This document shows, in pieces, positions 1 to 11,699 of a stretch of 64,000 nt of DNA (its first letter is position 1; each line of letters begins with the position of its first letter). Position numbers and translations under genes: made by a program. The notes beneath the pieces were generated by a model that searched no databases, was not told the origin of the DNA, and saw only the letters and a list, made by a program, of their open reading frames with translations. The stretch comes from Odobenus rosmarus divergens (lineage: Eukaryota > Chordata > Mammalia > Carnivora > Odobenidae), in NCBI RefSeq assembly GCF_000321225.1, contig NW_004451521.1, positions 174,674 to 238,673 of the forward strand. Reading direction: 5' to 3'.

Positions 1-7
1 TTCTAAG

Positions 8-31
8 TTTTGTTTGTTTGTTTGTTTGTTT
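8..31. repeat. (TTTG)n microsatellite
   Basis: About six tandem TTTG units, read directly. It lies next to L2-like sequence and may be the remnant of an A-rich retroposon tail in the opposite orientation. Confidence 0.8.
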
Positions 32-44
32 ACTTGATTTTGAT

Positions 45-245
45 GAAGCTATTCCTCCCTGCCGGGCACTGTCCAAGGAACTGGGGATACAACATAATTC
101 CCTGTGCCAAGTGGCAAGGAGAAGGTGAGAAATGGAAAATCGCATTTGCAATGAGAAGTAAAGCAAGCGTGAAAGCAGGAGATCAAGAGGAGGGATCATC
201 CGTGCCTCAGTCACAAGGATTTCCAAGAGGAAGTGGCATGTAGTT
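45..245 (-). mobile_element. Probable L2 3'-end relic, antisense
   Basis: The phrase 'gccgggcactgtcc' followed by 'ggaactggggatacaaca' matches the antisense of the L2 3' end (gccaggcactg...ctggggatacagcagtgaac). The rest is too decayed to follow, so the right edge is approximate. Confidence 0.4.
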
Positions 246-1952
246 GTGATAAGGAGAACAGATGGTTGATGTTATCAGTAAGTAGGCTGCAGGTGTTTTC
301 TGACCACAATTTTTTCTTTGCAAAATGAAGAAGGATCAAACTGAGGAAGCACACATAAGCTCAAGCGGACGAAGAACAGCCGAGAGTGCGATCTGGTCTC
401 TAAAGCAGTCAGACAACATCTCCAGCATCTTCTGCCTCAGCACAGAGTCCCTTCCTTGCTCCATTCCAGAGGTCATGTTTTAAGAGCATGTTCTGATAGA
501 GGACAGCTTCCAGAAGAAGGTGAGCAGGTGGAGGGCCTACAAGGAGTGTCTCAGAAAGTGTGGTGAGCTCGGTGGAGCAACAGGTGTGGAGATGAAGCTT
601 GACGGTGGCCGAGTGAGGGTACGAGTCCTTCTCACAAACCTTCCAGGGACACGTTAGTGGGGGGTGGCTCCATCAGTTTCCTGGTGCTTTCCAAATTAAG
701 TCAAGGGGTAACTGTCCCTCCCGCCCCTGCTGCTGCAGGAACCCTGGCCCCTGGACGTGGGCAAAGGCCCCATTTGAATACAGTGAAGAGTCCCAGGCTC
801 CGCTTGTCTCCTCTGACCCTTGAGTTCTACCTCCTTCTTTGAACCCCGTGTCCTACCCTGTCCCGTCGACTCTGCAGCCGTCCAGCTGGGCTGCAGGAGG
901 AGATGGAATGGGGAGCAGTAGCTGGGCCGAAAGTGAGAATCTGGCAGAGAGAGCACGGGATCAAGATTCCCTCCAGAATGAGAAAGCCATTTGGCTACCT
1001 ACCTCACTGTCCTCTCCTCCCCTGCCTCATGACTGAGAACAAATGGGACCCTGACTGTTTCCTGGAAAAAACGCTGCCTGCCAAGCCCAGCACCATCTGT
1101 CGTATGCCCCAAGATCGGTTCCACCGTGCTGATAGCGCTGGCTCACGTCCTGGATGGCGGGTGTTGCCTAAATACCTAGGCTATAAGGGAGGCGGGAGTG
1201 GAAGGGAGGTACGACCCAACGGGTAGGCAACTCATAATGGATGCGACCAAAGCCATCATAAATTGGGGGGGGGGTGGCATCTAGAAGGATCTCACATCTG
1301 TTGCGCAAACATGAAGGAAAATCAACAGAAAACGCTAGCCCAGAATAGAACCAAGGGCCTGGTGCTTCATAGAGATGATCTCAACACCGATAACACGTTG
1401 GCACTGAGTTCAGGAGATCGTGGAACGATTGTTGCAAAGACCTGGGGGTGTTTGCGGCTCCTCTTCCCCAGCCTGTGGTGCCTCAGCTTCTGTTCCAGAG
1501 CCAGAGACGGGGTGAATAATTCGCAAGCACCTGAGGAAGGAGGTGGCATCCTCCACCACGGTCCTAAGACCCCCACTCGGCTTCTCCTAGCGATATCGTG
1601 CAGGAGGGACACAGATGTGTCACTGTGAGTCCTCCTGCCTCACACTCTCTCATTGTCAGGGCTGCCGCCCCCTGCAGACAGATCGGGGAGGAATGAATCC
1701 TGCAAGGCTTTGAACATTTGGCTGCGAGCTTGAGCTTCAGCCGAGGATCGAGCGGTGTTTCCTGCTGGACTTGTCAACCAGTGGGTTGATTTGACCTGTA
1801 ACGTGGGACCCAGCGTCCTTGATGTTGGGGAGCCAAGACGCCTGCAGAGGAGGGCAGCTAAAAAGGCGTGGAACATTTGAAGACCCTGGAAAAGCGCCCT
1901 CCACCTTCTCTAAACCAGAATTCTCTAGAGCTATCACTGTTAGACGAGCTGA
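246..1952. other. Unique sequence, no gene recognised
   Basis: Moderately GC-rich single-copy DNA. Reading frames here overlap on both strands, are short, and show no recognisable domain or splice-flanked exon. A run of ten G lies at 1265-1274. I see no tRNA, SINE or LINE hallmark. Confidence 0.6.
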
Positions 1953-2110
1953 GCCTGAATCAGAGTCGCCCGGGGGGGTTTGTTGCACCATCGACTGCCA
2001 GCCCCACCCTCAGCGTTTCTGAGGGCCTGGTCTGCAGTGGGCCTGAGAATCCGCCACCCCTAGCAAAATGGGCTGCCCTGGCCTGGCTCCTGGGTTGGAG
2101 TCAGAACTGG
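1953..2110 (-). mobile_element. MER5A-like hAT-Charlie relic, antisense
   Basis: The order 'tgaatcagagtc', a G-run, 'gccccaccctcagcgtttctga' split by small gaps, and 'gcctgagaatc' follows the antisense MER5A consensus (tctgattcagtaggtctggggtggggcctgagaatctgc), though rearranged or strongly decayed. It is a non-autonomous DNA transposon fossil. Confidence 0.45.
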
Positions 2111-2960
2111 GACCAACGCGCTATTTCACTTTGGGTTCCCTTGAGACAAAGAAGGGTTCGTGTGCAAGCAGGGTAACAGGTGGTCCCTGCCACACTGGTG
2201 GGGGGTCGGGAAGGGAGCCGAGGAAGGGGAGGAACCCACAGAGGGCACCCAGTGAGGCCACTGACCCCATCGGGCGTCTAAATCTTCCTCTTGCGGGAGA
2301 ACTAGGAAACCAGGTGGCACATGTCTCCACATTACTCCTCTTTGGGAGAGAAGCTGGGGAGAGGGGCAGGCAGGAACTCCCCAAAGCCACTAACTGAGGG
2401 CTGCTCTGGGACTGGGAGGTCCTTAGCACATTCATCCTGCCATCGGGGTGGCTGACAGACTCTGCCCAGCTTGTCTGATGGGATCCCAGCAGGACGCCGG
2501 CAGCACAGGCTGCAGAGAGAACCAGGCAGGTGGCTGCCGGCAGCACGACCAACAACCCTCCCTGCCATCTCTCTAGTCCGCCGTCCACGGACCTGCCTCC
2601 AGAGCCCAAGCATCCTCTCCAGCAGAAACTGGCCACCCCTCTGTCAGCAGGACCAACATCTCTCCTGGATGGTAGGTGAATCTCAGAGGGTTAAGGGAAC
2701 ACTGAGGGGGTTGTCAGGGAGAGGGCATCTTTCAGGGCCCCCCTCGAGGAGAGGGTCCTGATGACACCTCCTACAGACCACTTCCCATCACCCATGTCAT
2801 GACGTTAGCTCAGACCCTGACAGTTCCTCACCTGTAAATGTCACCTTAGCACCCTAACTTACGGATCAGGTCCTCGCCTGAGGCTTCAATCATCTCCTGG
2901 TCTCTTTTGCTAAAATCCTTAGCAGGACATCCCGTCCATCAAACCACTCTCTCTCTTCCC

Positions 2961-3008
2961 AACCCTACACCCTCCTCTGTTCCTAACCCTACATCCTCCT
3001 CTGTCCCG
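2961..3008. repeat. 24-bp tandem duplication
   Basis: Two adjacent 24-base units starting 'aaccctaca', with three mismatches between them. The right end runs into a pyrimidine tract ending 'ccggcag', which resembles a splice acceptor but has no supported exon behind it. Confidence 0.85.
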
Positions 3009-3559
3009 GCAGAAGCCAAAGCCATCATCGCATGTGGAGCTCCTTAAAGTGCTACAAATAAAAAACATTGTTTTACACTCAGGAGTCTTTGCAAATTCTG
3101 TTCTCCTTCCTAAGGCATGCATCCTTACTTTCCCACCTCCCAGCATTTACTCTGCTGGAATGCAAAGCTTTGGAACAACGCGCCGGATCACGCTCTATTT
3201 CCTGGGCTGAGACCCCAGTGTTTTTAGTGCTTCTTAAACGCTCAGTTCTTTGCTTTTCCCAGGTCTGGCAGCGGGGAGCACCTTCTAGCCTTCCTTCTTG
3301 ACAGTGCCACCTAGTGCCACAACGAGGTAACACCATTGCTGGGGTGGCCTCCCCCTCCACTTGTGAGCTGCTCAGGTTGGGGGCTCGCCACTGGCACTTG
3401 CCATGTTGGGGACCGCTGATTTCATACAGACAGCCCCGCTCCCCCTGCTCCTTTCTATTTTTATTGGAGAAGGAGGGGAAAAAACGGCATCGTTGGTGTT
3501 TTATAATTAGAAACATGACCTATATATTCTTGGCTGCCCCAACCTTTCTTAGAAGGGGG

Positions 3560-3790
3560 GAAAAAAGTGAAATTTAATTTCAGGAATGAGGGCTTTTCTA
3601 ATCTGTGTACTCGGCATTCCTGCCTCCAGGTTAATTAAGGACAATGAGATGTGGTCGGCAGAAAACAATGTGGGAAGGAGGCAGAGAAGTTAGAAGTACA
3701 AAGCTTCCAAGAGGAAACCGAAGAATAGGATCCGTGCCTACAGCAGTACCCGGAGTTTTAAATAGCTGAATTGATTAACTTGAGATTTCT
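3560..3790. promoter_or_regulatory. Candidate conserved non-coding element
   Basis: An AT-richer block in GC-richer surroundings with homeodomain-type cores: 'aaatttaatttcagg', 'ggttaattaagg' and 'gaattgattaacttg'. No repeat family is recognisable. The enhancer reading is inference from composition and motif density only. Confidence 0.2.
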
Positions 3791-5965
3791 GTCTTCGGAA
3801 CACAGCCTTGGGAAAGGGGAGTTGCTGGTGGCCCTGGGAAGCCAATCTAGCTGCTCTGTCCTGGCCCATGAGATACGGAGATCCTGGTCAGCGCCTCCTT
3901 CAGATGCCCGTGAGCAGGTAACTTAGAATCCAAGTGGAAGGACCCAGCCTCCCAGCTTCTGCATGGCTCTGGGTCCGAGAAAAGTCCAGGCCCCAGATAA
4001 GTGAGACCCCCTGACCCTTCATCCTTCCCCACCTCTCTCCCCTGTTCCTATCTTGATGTTGTTGTCTCAAAGGCCTCTTGGCCCCTCATCATCTGCTCCT
4101 ATTTGTCTTCAGTGTGGACGCTCAGCCCTACCCAATCCCTGAGCCAGGGAGAGACTCTGGCCTGGCACCCCCAGATGGGGTCTGTCCCGGCCCAGGTCCT
4201 AGCATCCCTTGCATCAGCTCTTGGTGCTGGGGATTCACCAAGCGAAAACTTTCCTCTGCGCCCCCGTGTATCTACTTCCAGGCATTTGCCCTGGTCAGAC
4301 GGGAGCCAGTCCCGACCAATCGGAGGCATGATCCTCACAAAATGCCTGCCACTTCCAGGCCGTGAAAGACACTGAGGCAGAAGGGGCCAGACCTGGCCAC
4401 CATGAACACGGCGCCGCGAAGCCTCGAAGAGAAAGCTTGCAGCAGTCCTCTGCCATCACTGACTGCTTTCAGATTCTTACGGGTTCCAGCTCCAGCCTTG
4501 GGACTTAGCACTTCAGTGGTCTCGGAAATGTCACTCCCTAGGTTTGCATCTGTCTCTACAATCACCCACCCTCCTGCCGCCGTGGTGGCGTAGATCCGCG
4601 ACCTTAGCTACAAGGGAACCCACTGGAGAAAGGAAGGGTCAAAATGGGTGGTTTGGAATGACAATCCTTCCTGCGCGCCCGGCAGTTTCCCAATTCCATA
4701 CTCTGATCACAGGACCCCTCTAATGTGGGAAATGTCCTCCCTAACTTCCAGTAATTCTTTTGGAACCTCCAGCCAAGTGCTCCACCCGGTCCTCCACAGC
4801 CCACGGAGGTGCGGCACGTGACTGAGAGTGGGCTTATCAGGCACGGTACTCCCTGGACAACGTCACCCCAAAAGAGCCAATCCAAAACATTTGCAAACTG
4901 GGGACAACTGGCTACTGTTTCTTCTTTGCCTGTGGATTGAGGATTCTCAGGATTATAGACACAAGGCTGTTGATGAGCATTTTCTCAGCCCCATGGAGAA
5001 AGATGAGTGAAAATGAGAGCCAGCTCAGACAAAGCAGAGACACAGAGGGGAGGAAAGGACCCCCTCTCTTCGTTTTCACAGATCTACCCCATTTCTCCCG
5101 TGTATTTCCCAGCGAACCCACCACAACCACCACACGCTCCCACTCCTACCACCCAATTTGTTTCTGGCCAAGCCAGTTTGAAGTCGTTTTTATCACTTGA
5201 ATCTAAAAGTGTCCCGAGTCGTACTCCTTGCTAATCCTTTGCTCTCTCGGTGTCCGAAACACATATCCCATTACTTTCCAAAGCCTCCGTTCCCTTCATG
5301 GCACAGAACTTGCATTGTCTGGACTTTCTGTCAGCCTCCATGTGCCTTGGGTTCTTCCAGCCCTTTTAGGTTTCCTTGGCTTAGTGACAAACACCAAACA
5401 CACTCACACTCCCAAGAAATATAGTCCCAAGGCCGTATCCAACTGTGCTATCTTTATGCAGGGGCTGTGTCCAAGCACGCAGGGAAATGGAAGGATGGGG
5501 CACCCCAAGCCCCAACACTGCCAAAGAGAAATGAAGCCCGTATTCCCAGGGAGTGTCTGAACCCAACATAGACCTCCAGAAAACGAATAGTCCGGTAGAC
5601 TAATCAACGTGATTAATCCCGAATGGGCTGTGGAAATGTTCAGATGGACTGAGCTGTGTGTCTAGCCTAAGGAAAGTAGCAAGGGTGTGTTACGCACGGA
5701 CGTTGTTTATGCCAGCTATGAAATCCCACTGCCCCTGCTTTTTGAAATCTCCTAATGCCATAGGTTGTGAGAGGCTCATGCCATTTTCACACCCTAAAAT
5801 AAACTCCCAAATACAATAACTTCACACCTTCATTATTCTGCAGATAACCACATCCAGTTTACACATGTCATTTGGCAAAGCCACGAAGACCAAGGGAAAA
5901 AAAAAAAAAATGCCCCTAAAGAATAATCTTTTCTAAACAAATCCTGGAAAAAATCTTAGTGCTTT

Positions 5966-6340
5966 TTGGAACACAACATACAAAATGCAATTTCATTTTT
6001 CCATTTTTTTCCCCCAGGTTTCAAGTGGCAGAAGCAATCTGATGGGCTTATAGGTTCCGTATGTAGGTCACTGGCACATTTGCATGTCCTCCCAAGAGTC
6101 ATTTTCCATGGGATTTTTGCTCGGGGAGTGAACATATCTAAAATTGAAACTCTCTTTGGTGAGGCTGGTATTCGAGTGGGAAAAAATAGAGAACGGCTCC
6201 CAAGGCGTGCTAACAATGTTGGTTCTGTTTCAAAGTGTGCTCAGTCTGGTGAAAATGACAGGGATGGCCACCTAACCTGCCTAAGTGTCAAGCAGCCAAA
6301 ACTGTATTTGGAAAAAAAAAAAAAGATGGTGGTGTCATTT
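5966..6340. promoter_or_regulatory. Candidate conserved non-coding element with octamer
   Basis: Repeat-free block containing a perfect POU octamer in reverse orientation (ATTTGCAT, 6078-6085). A 132-codon plus-strand frame spans it but matches no family I know and crosses two poly-A runs, so I read the block as non-coding. Confidence 0.2.
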
Positions 6341-7429
6341 GTAATTCACATGCGCCCTTTCTAGATTTATGCCCAAAGGCATCTTGTCATCCATTGTTTG
6401 GCCAGTGCCTCTTGGAGACATTTTTCTGTGATTATTTCCATGCATTTCCACAGCAGCATCTGGTGCTCGGATGGTGATGCCCAAGAAGAGAATTATCGAG
6501 GATGCATATCCAGAAAGTCATGGAATCTGAGTTCTCAAAATGAGAAGTGACAAAAGCCAAGGAAGGACATGGGATGATGTGTTTCCAATTCTGTATTTAG
6601 AAATATATTCATCTACTCAGTTACTGAAGCTGTGACAGAAACTGCTTTTTGATTTGCCTTTGAGCTTCGCTCTGCACCATCCGACAGAGGGTTAACTGGA
6701 TAAATTTCACTGACTGTTCCCTCAACGAGCAGGTTGTCCTAACACAATCTACGGAGGAGGTTGACAGAGTCTGACGTACTTGCTCCATGTCTCCCATCCA
6801 GTTTGTTTTCCTGACCCGGCAGAGGAGAGCCAGGGACCGGGGCAGCATGGTGACCTTCAGGAGGAGCCCCAGGCACTCCTTGCTCCCAGTCTTCCCCTGG
6901 TTCTCTCCCTCTCCGTAGAAGAGAAGCCATCACCGTCCAGGACTCTGTTGTTTCCAGCTACTAATAGCTGGTGAAGCCAAGAATAGAGATAGATTATCTC
7001 TGCTAAACACAGCATAGCACCACCTTGCCCTCCTTGATCCCAGACATTGTCACCCAGGACGTGGGGACACCCCCTCCCCCACCGCATCAGGATGCAGGTG
7101 GAGCCCAGGGGGACAGAATCTGGATGTGGTGGCTGAATTCAGTGCTCTGCTTTCCTTCAGCTGCCCCGCGAGCCCTGGCAGTGGCAAGCTGAGAGGACAG
7201 CCTGGGGAAATGCTCACGTGGCATTTTTCTTGGCTCTAGCTGAGGCCTAAAGTTAGAGGAGGGCGCATCAGCCCAGCCCACCTCAGTAGGGTGAGCCCCA
7301 GGCCATTGTGAGGTGCCGGCCCCGGAGCTACCGGCCACCCCTAGGGCTGGCCTGATGCAGGTGGGCAGATCCTGAGCAGCATAGCTGCTCCCCGGGGTCT
7401 CGACGGACAAACTCCACCAGTCTCCAGTC

Positions 7430-7860
7430 ATAGAGCCATTTACTCAACAAAGCATTCCTGGGCCCTGTGACGGGTGCTGGGGAAATAATGGCGATCAAGG
7501 AACGACCCTGCTGTAAGGTAGCACATAGCGTAGCGCGGACAGAGCTGTCTGACAGACACTTAGGTTCCAGGGTGACCCACACAAGCACCGCCCAGAGACA
7601 CCCCACGTAATGAGGCAGCCGCTCCTGGCCACACAAACAAGACTCCAAGGATGGGCCGAGGGGCGAGCAGGAGCCCACAGCGTGGGAGGAGCTAGACGAG
7701 CAGTACGTTTTTGAAAATACAAGGCAGGTAAGAAAGAGAGTTTTTCCAGGGAAGAATTATTGGCTCTTTCTGTACGGCTGGAGCACAAGACCCAGCAGAA
7801 GACAACAGGAGGTGAAAAAGATTGGCCGGGGCTTTATCGTGGAGGTCCTCGTACATCACT
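7430..7860 (-). mobile_element. L2 LINE relic, antisense
   Basis: The left part reads like the antisense L2 3' end ('actcaacaaagcattcctgg', 'ggtgctggggaaat'). The right part ('ggctggagcacaagacc', 'tggccggggctttatcgtgg') follows the next upstream L2 segment. It is heavily diverged, and the centre is uncertain. Confidence 0.45.
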
Positions 7861-8140
7861 CACTCGTTCCTTCAGCACGTATTTCTTGCACACATTCTTG
7901 GCGCCCGGCACTGCTCTAGGCACTGGGAATGCAGCAGTGAGCAAAGCGCACTGGTCCTGATTTCCTGCGGTGCTCGGTCTAGCGAGCAAGCAAATGACCA
8001 GACGAGGCCAGCCCTGTGAAAAGCAGTCACGCTCAACAGGGAGGTGGGAGAGATGGAGCGTGCTACTTTACATGCATGTGCAGGGAGCCCGGAATGGCAA
8101 CTGGACAGAGAGCTGAAGGAAGTGACCAAGCGGTCCCGGG
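7861..8140 (-). mobile_element. Second L2 3'-end relic, antisense
   Basis: 'ggcgcccggcactgctctag' followed by 'gcactgggaatgcagcagtg' is a clear antisense L2 3' end. It lies directly beside another L2 fragment in the same orientation, so two L2 3' ends are arranged head to tail. Confidence 0.65.
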
Positions 8141-8573
8141 GTCAGGGCAGTCACAGATCTCGAATGCGCACTCGGTACCCCCGGGCCGCATCATCACAGG
8201 TTGCTGGGCGGATGCTCGATTCATGCTTCACAGCTATCCTTCTAGATCCTTCCCAGCCCCAGGAGCCCCGTACGAGCTGACCTGCTGTTCCTCAAAGCAG
8301 ATGACATCACTTTCCCTCAGTGCAGAGTAAGCAGAGGCCCCTGGACCCAGGCTCTGTCCTCTGTCCCTACAACTACAGTCCCTTCTGTTCACCCAGCTGA
8401 CATCCACCGAACTCACTCAGCTGCTGGATGAAGACAACTGACCCAAGCGTTTGGTGAACTTACCACATCTCCTTATTTATCAACAATGCTCTTAACCATT
8501 TCAACAATGACTATGAACAGCTGTAAGAACGCTCATTCTTTATTCCTGATAATGAAATGCAATTTTCTATTAA
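8141..8573. other. Unique sequence flanking a SINE
   Basis: Single-copy DNA without a recognisable gene. Its last 80 bases are AT-rich ('cctgataatgaaatgcaat') and contain the insertion site of the next SINE. Confidence 0.5.
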
Positions 8574-8589
8574 ATATTTCATTAGCAGA

Positions 8590-8909
8590 GGGGCACCTGG
8601 GTGGCTCAGATGGTTAAGCGTCTGCCTTCGGCTCAGGTCATGGTCCCAGGGTCCTGGGATCGAGCCCCACATCGNNNNNNNNNNNNNNNNNNNNNNNNNN
8701 NNNNNNNNNNNNNNNNNNNNNNNNATGGTTAAGCGTCTGCCTTCGGCTCAGGTCATGGTCCCAGGGTCCTGGGATCGAGCCCCACATCGGGCTCCTGGCT
8801 CAGCGGGGAGCCTGCTTCTCCCTCTGCCTCTCTCCCTGCTCGTGCTCTCTCTCTCTCTCTCTCTCTGTATTTCTGTGTCTCAAATGAATAAATAAAATCT
8901 TTAAAAAAT
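8590..8909 (+). mobile_element. Carnivore tRNA-derived SINE (SINEC), contains assembly gap
   Basis: The head 'gggcacctgggtggctcag' carries the tRNA-like promoter region. A CT-rich stretch and the 'aataaaatctttaaaaa' tail complete it. A perfect 16-bp target duplication (atatttcattagcaga) flanks it at 8574-8589 and 8910-8925. A run of 50 N splits the element, and the sequence before the gap is repeated exactly after it, so the true element is probably about 115 bp shorter. Confidence 0.95.
8675..8724. other. Assembly gap (50 N) between duplicated contig ends
   Basis: Fifty undetermined bases. The 65 bases before it (8610-8674) are identical to the 65 after it (8725-8789). This is the signature of two contig ends that overlap but were joined by an arbitrary gap. 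Confidence 0.97.
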
Positions 8910-8925
8910 ATATTTCATTAGCAGA

Positions 8926-9391
8926 AACCCACACGGCAGCATTTTGTGGGAGAACTTTTCAGTTGATACTTTTAGAACCAATTTGAAATCCTTCTTAATG
9001 TCCTGTTGTTTTTACAAATGCTTTAGCATTTTTAGGATTTTTCATCCTTCTTTCACAATTCCACACTTACCGTTTAACAGATGCGGAATCTGAGGTACAA
9101 ACGTACAGCCCACGACAGTCGTTTCCCTGAAAATTCACATTCTTTTCCCCCTGATTTGAGTATTGTCTGATTTTTCTGCAAACTATTAACAAGTCAACAC
9201 ATCCAAATTGTTCCTCATTAGAAATGAAAATGTAAACATTTAGCAACATGTTTGCAGTTAATTCTGATTTCTTTAACATTTGTTTCATTTAGTTCATCCT
9301 TAAAAATTTAATTGCTAGGAATATATACAAGGCTGATTTAAGGGATTAGCAAAACGATACTCATGCGTGAAGCTTTTAGAAAGAGAAAAAT
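8926..9391. other. Unique AT-rich spacer
   Basis: Single-copy sequence between two SINEs. I see no gene or further repeat in it. Confidence 0.5.
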
Positions 9392-9582
9392 GGGGCGCCT
9401 GGGTGGCTCAGTTGGTTAAGCGACTGCCTTCGGCTCAGGTCATGATCCCGGGGTCCTGGATCGAGCCCCACATCGGGCTCCCCCTGCTCTGTGGGGAGCC
9501 TGCTTCTCCCTCTCCCGCTCCCCCTGCTTATGTTCCCTCTCTCTCTCTCTCTGTCAAATAAATAAATAGAATCTTTAAAAAA
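9392..9582 (+). mobile_element. Carnivore SINE (SINEC)
   Basis: Starts 'ggggcgcctgggtggctcag', continues through 'ggttaagcgactgcc', a (CT)n stretch and 'caaataaataaatag'. The flanks 'aaagagaaaaatg' and 'aaagaaaaatg' are a plausible target duplication with a small indel. Confidence 0.95.
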
Positions 9583-11134
9583 GGAAAGAAAAATGCATTC
9601 AAACACATCAGAAAGCAATCAGAAGTAACAAAGGAAATCCTATTACATTTACAATACAGAAGTTTGAGTTACAGAAAAATAGTACTTTATATGGAAAATG
9701 TTCATCTGTAGTGATTTCTCTTTGGCCAAACTTTTAGAAATTTAGAATTTGCTTGACAGTTTCTTAAGCAGGGGTAGGGGGGAGAACAATTTTAGATTAG
9801 TTCCCAATGAGAAAATCTTATTATATAATCAGTACCCCAAAATGAACACTTCTGCCAGAGCTATTAAAACAGTTACATTAAAGCTTTTAAACTGCAAATC
9901 TACAATTGGTAAGCACGATAAGCTGAGTGAGTTGGTTTTTTGATGAATTGAATCCTGACTAATTGGGTCTTTGAGAATTAACTTTTGGCCATATTGCCTG
10001 ACTTTGAAAGAGCCAGTGCCTCTCACCCTGGGGAGTCTGTCTCCATAACCCACTTCCCGCGGGCAGTTGGTCTCTGGGCTGGTTGGGTTCTTTCTGTCCA
10101 CTCCTACTGGTACTTCCAATTAGATCATAAATCTTAGCCAAATCCATAGCCCTTGAAGGATCTGTGGCTTCGGCTTGCCTGTTAAGACCGGATGTGACTG
10201 GGATCATGAGCTGTACCAACATCTTAGCTACAATGGAGTTCCCTTCCATTAATGCTCCCATATATCACTCTGCTGGGATCAGGACTTCTTCTTTCTGTCA
10301 TCTTATAATGCAGAGAGGAAGCCTCGGGATTTCGGTTGAAACACAGACTTCTATCTTCGAGTGGGTCACGAGCCCAGACACCATCCCTCTCCTATCGAGT
10401 GCCTAATACTCTTGATACCTAAATCCTGGCATTCTCGTTTTGAGCACAATTATTCTCCACTTTACCTTGAGACTGTCATCCCAGGTTCACAAAGGAGAAC
10501 CAGAGGATTTCCCTGAAATTACAAAAGCTCTCTCTGCCATCAGCTTAGGAGAAGGACAACATAAGGTAGAGAAAAAGGCACTGAGCTAACAGCCAGGAGA
10601 TCCAGCTCCACCCACATGCTGCTCATTGCAGACACTGATGCACACAGTTCCACTTCTTGGAACCTAAGCATTTAGCACCGTCCAGCCAGGGGTGGGAGCT
10701 AAGTGGTCCCTGCAGCGTCTTTTGGTGGGAACTCTTTGGGATTCTCATAAACATAGAGCTTCTGTCCATATCCAGAAAAATGAGGCATCCACCCCATAAA
10801 CCACTCTTAGCTGAATCACTGACAATCCAGTTATCTCATGAAATCCTGTATTTGGATTTTGGACTAATTAACAAAGATCCCTCTCCCAGAAAAGCCACAC
10901 TTTGAGAACTGAGATAGCAAAGGCAAGGAGAAGGTGTCAGCCATGGGCAGTCCCATAAGGCTCCATCCCAGATTCTGTTCTGTTGTAAACAAATCACCCC
11001 CCCACCCGTGCTCTGTCTTCTTTTATAACACAGAGACAATTATACTCATCCTCTGTATTAGAAAAGGAAAATATGTTTACCAACATATTAAAGCTCAAGT
11101 AGTCCTTCTCTCCTCACATAGAAGGGTCTCTCAG
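9583..11134. other. Unique sequence, one unexplained reading frame
   Basis: Single-copy DNA. A 100-codon minus-strand frame (9959-10261) with a coherent, protein-like composition (segments such as AMDLAKIYDLIG) overlaps a second minus frame at 9829-10119. Neither matches a family I recognise. A TGA lies two codons before the first ATG. It could be chance, a pseudogene fragment or an unrecognised exon. No splice-site evidence settles it. Confidence 0.4.
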
Positions 11135-11320
11135 TCTCAGGACTACTGACAGTTTGGGTTGGATAATCCTTAGCCATGCGGGGCTGTCCCATGTGTAGGC
11201 TGTTCGGCAGCATCCTGGGCTCCCCCTGCTAGATGCGGGACGAACCCCACCCCCCAGGTATGACAATCTCCAGATTTGTCGAATAGAACCAGGGGGCAAA
11301 ACAACCCTACCTGTGAACCA
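11135..11320 (-). mobile_element. MER20 hAT-Charlie element, antisense
   Basis: 'ataatccttagccatgcggg', 'ctgtcccatgtgtagg', 'cagcatcctgg' and 'tatgacaatctccagat' follow the antisense MER20 consensus in order. It is a non-autonomous DNA transposon old enough to predate the carnivores. Confidence 0.65.
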
Positions 11321-11439
11321 ACCAGTTACGTGGTAAAACTAAGATGTAAATCTAAAATGTAGATAAATGATTTAGTAGATTGTGTTAGTGATCTACAGAT
11401 GCTAATGTCGTTTGATGTCTGGAAATTAAGAATCTTCAG

Positions 11440-11645
11440 GCCAGAGAACAGCACACTGACTAAGCAGACTCAGGAAGGAGATGAACCTCGCTTTGAATCC
11501 TGCTTCCCAACCTAGGAGCTGAGAGAGCTTGGGCAGACAACATGACTCCTCTGAGCTTCCATTTCCTCACCTGTAGGATGCAGTTTTGGGGAGGATTAAA
11601 CGTGAGCATTTAGGTACTTACCATTAATGGTGACTTTTGATAGCA
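11440..11645 (+). mobile_element. MIR SINE relic
   Basis: 'ctttgaatcctgcttccc', 'agcttgggcagacaacatga', 'gcttccatttcctcacctgt' and 'gaggattaaacgtgag' match the MIR core and LINE-like tail in the sense orientation. Confidence 0.7.
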
Positions 11646-11699
11646 CAGCGACACCTACTGACAAAGTTTTGTGTTGCCACTCAGCTCTGCTAGAACTTT

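Larger units (their letters stand above)
2111..7429. other. Unique sequence, no gene recognised
   Basis: Five kilobases with no recognisable young transposon. Both strands carry only short competing frames. Two AT-richer blocks (about 3560-3790 and 5966-6340) look like possible conserved non-coding elements and are treated separately. The longest frame (171 codons, minus strand, 2121-2636) shows no domain and is overlapped by other open frames, so I did not call it. Confidence 0.55.

Noticed and set aside
2121..2636. 171-codon minus-strand open frame
   Set aside because: GC-rich region with three overlapping frames on both strands. No family resemblance.
8590..8680. tRNA gene
   Set aside because: The tRNA-like head belongs to the dispersed SINEC family. 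It does not fold as an intact tRNA and recurs eight times.
8557..8895. 112-codon frame crossing the N gap
   Set aside because: It is SINE sequence read through an assembly gap.
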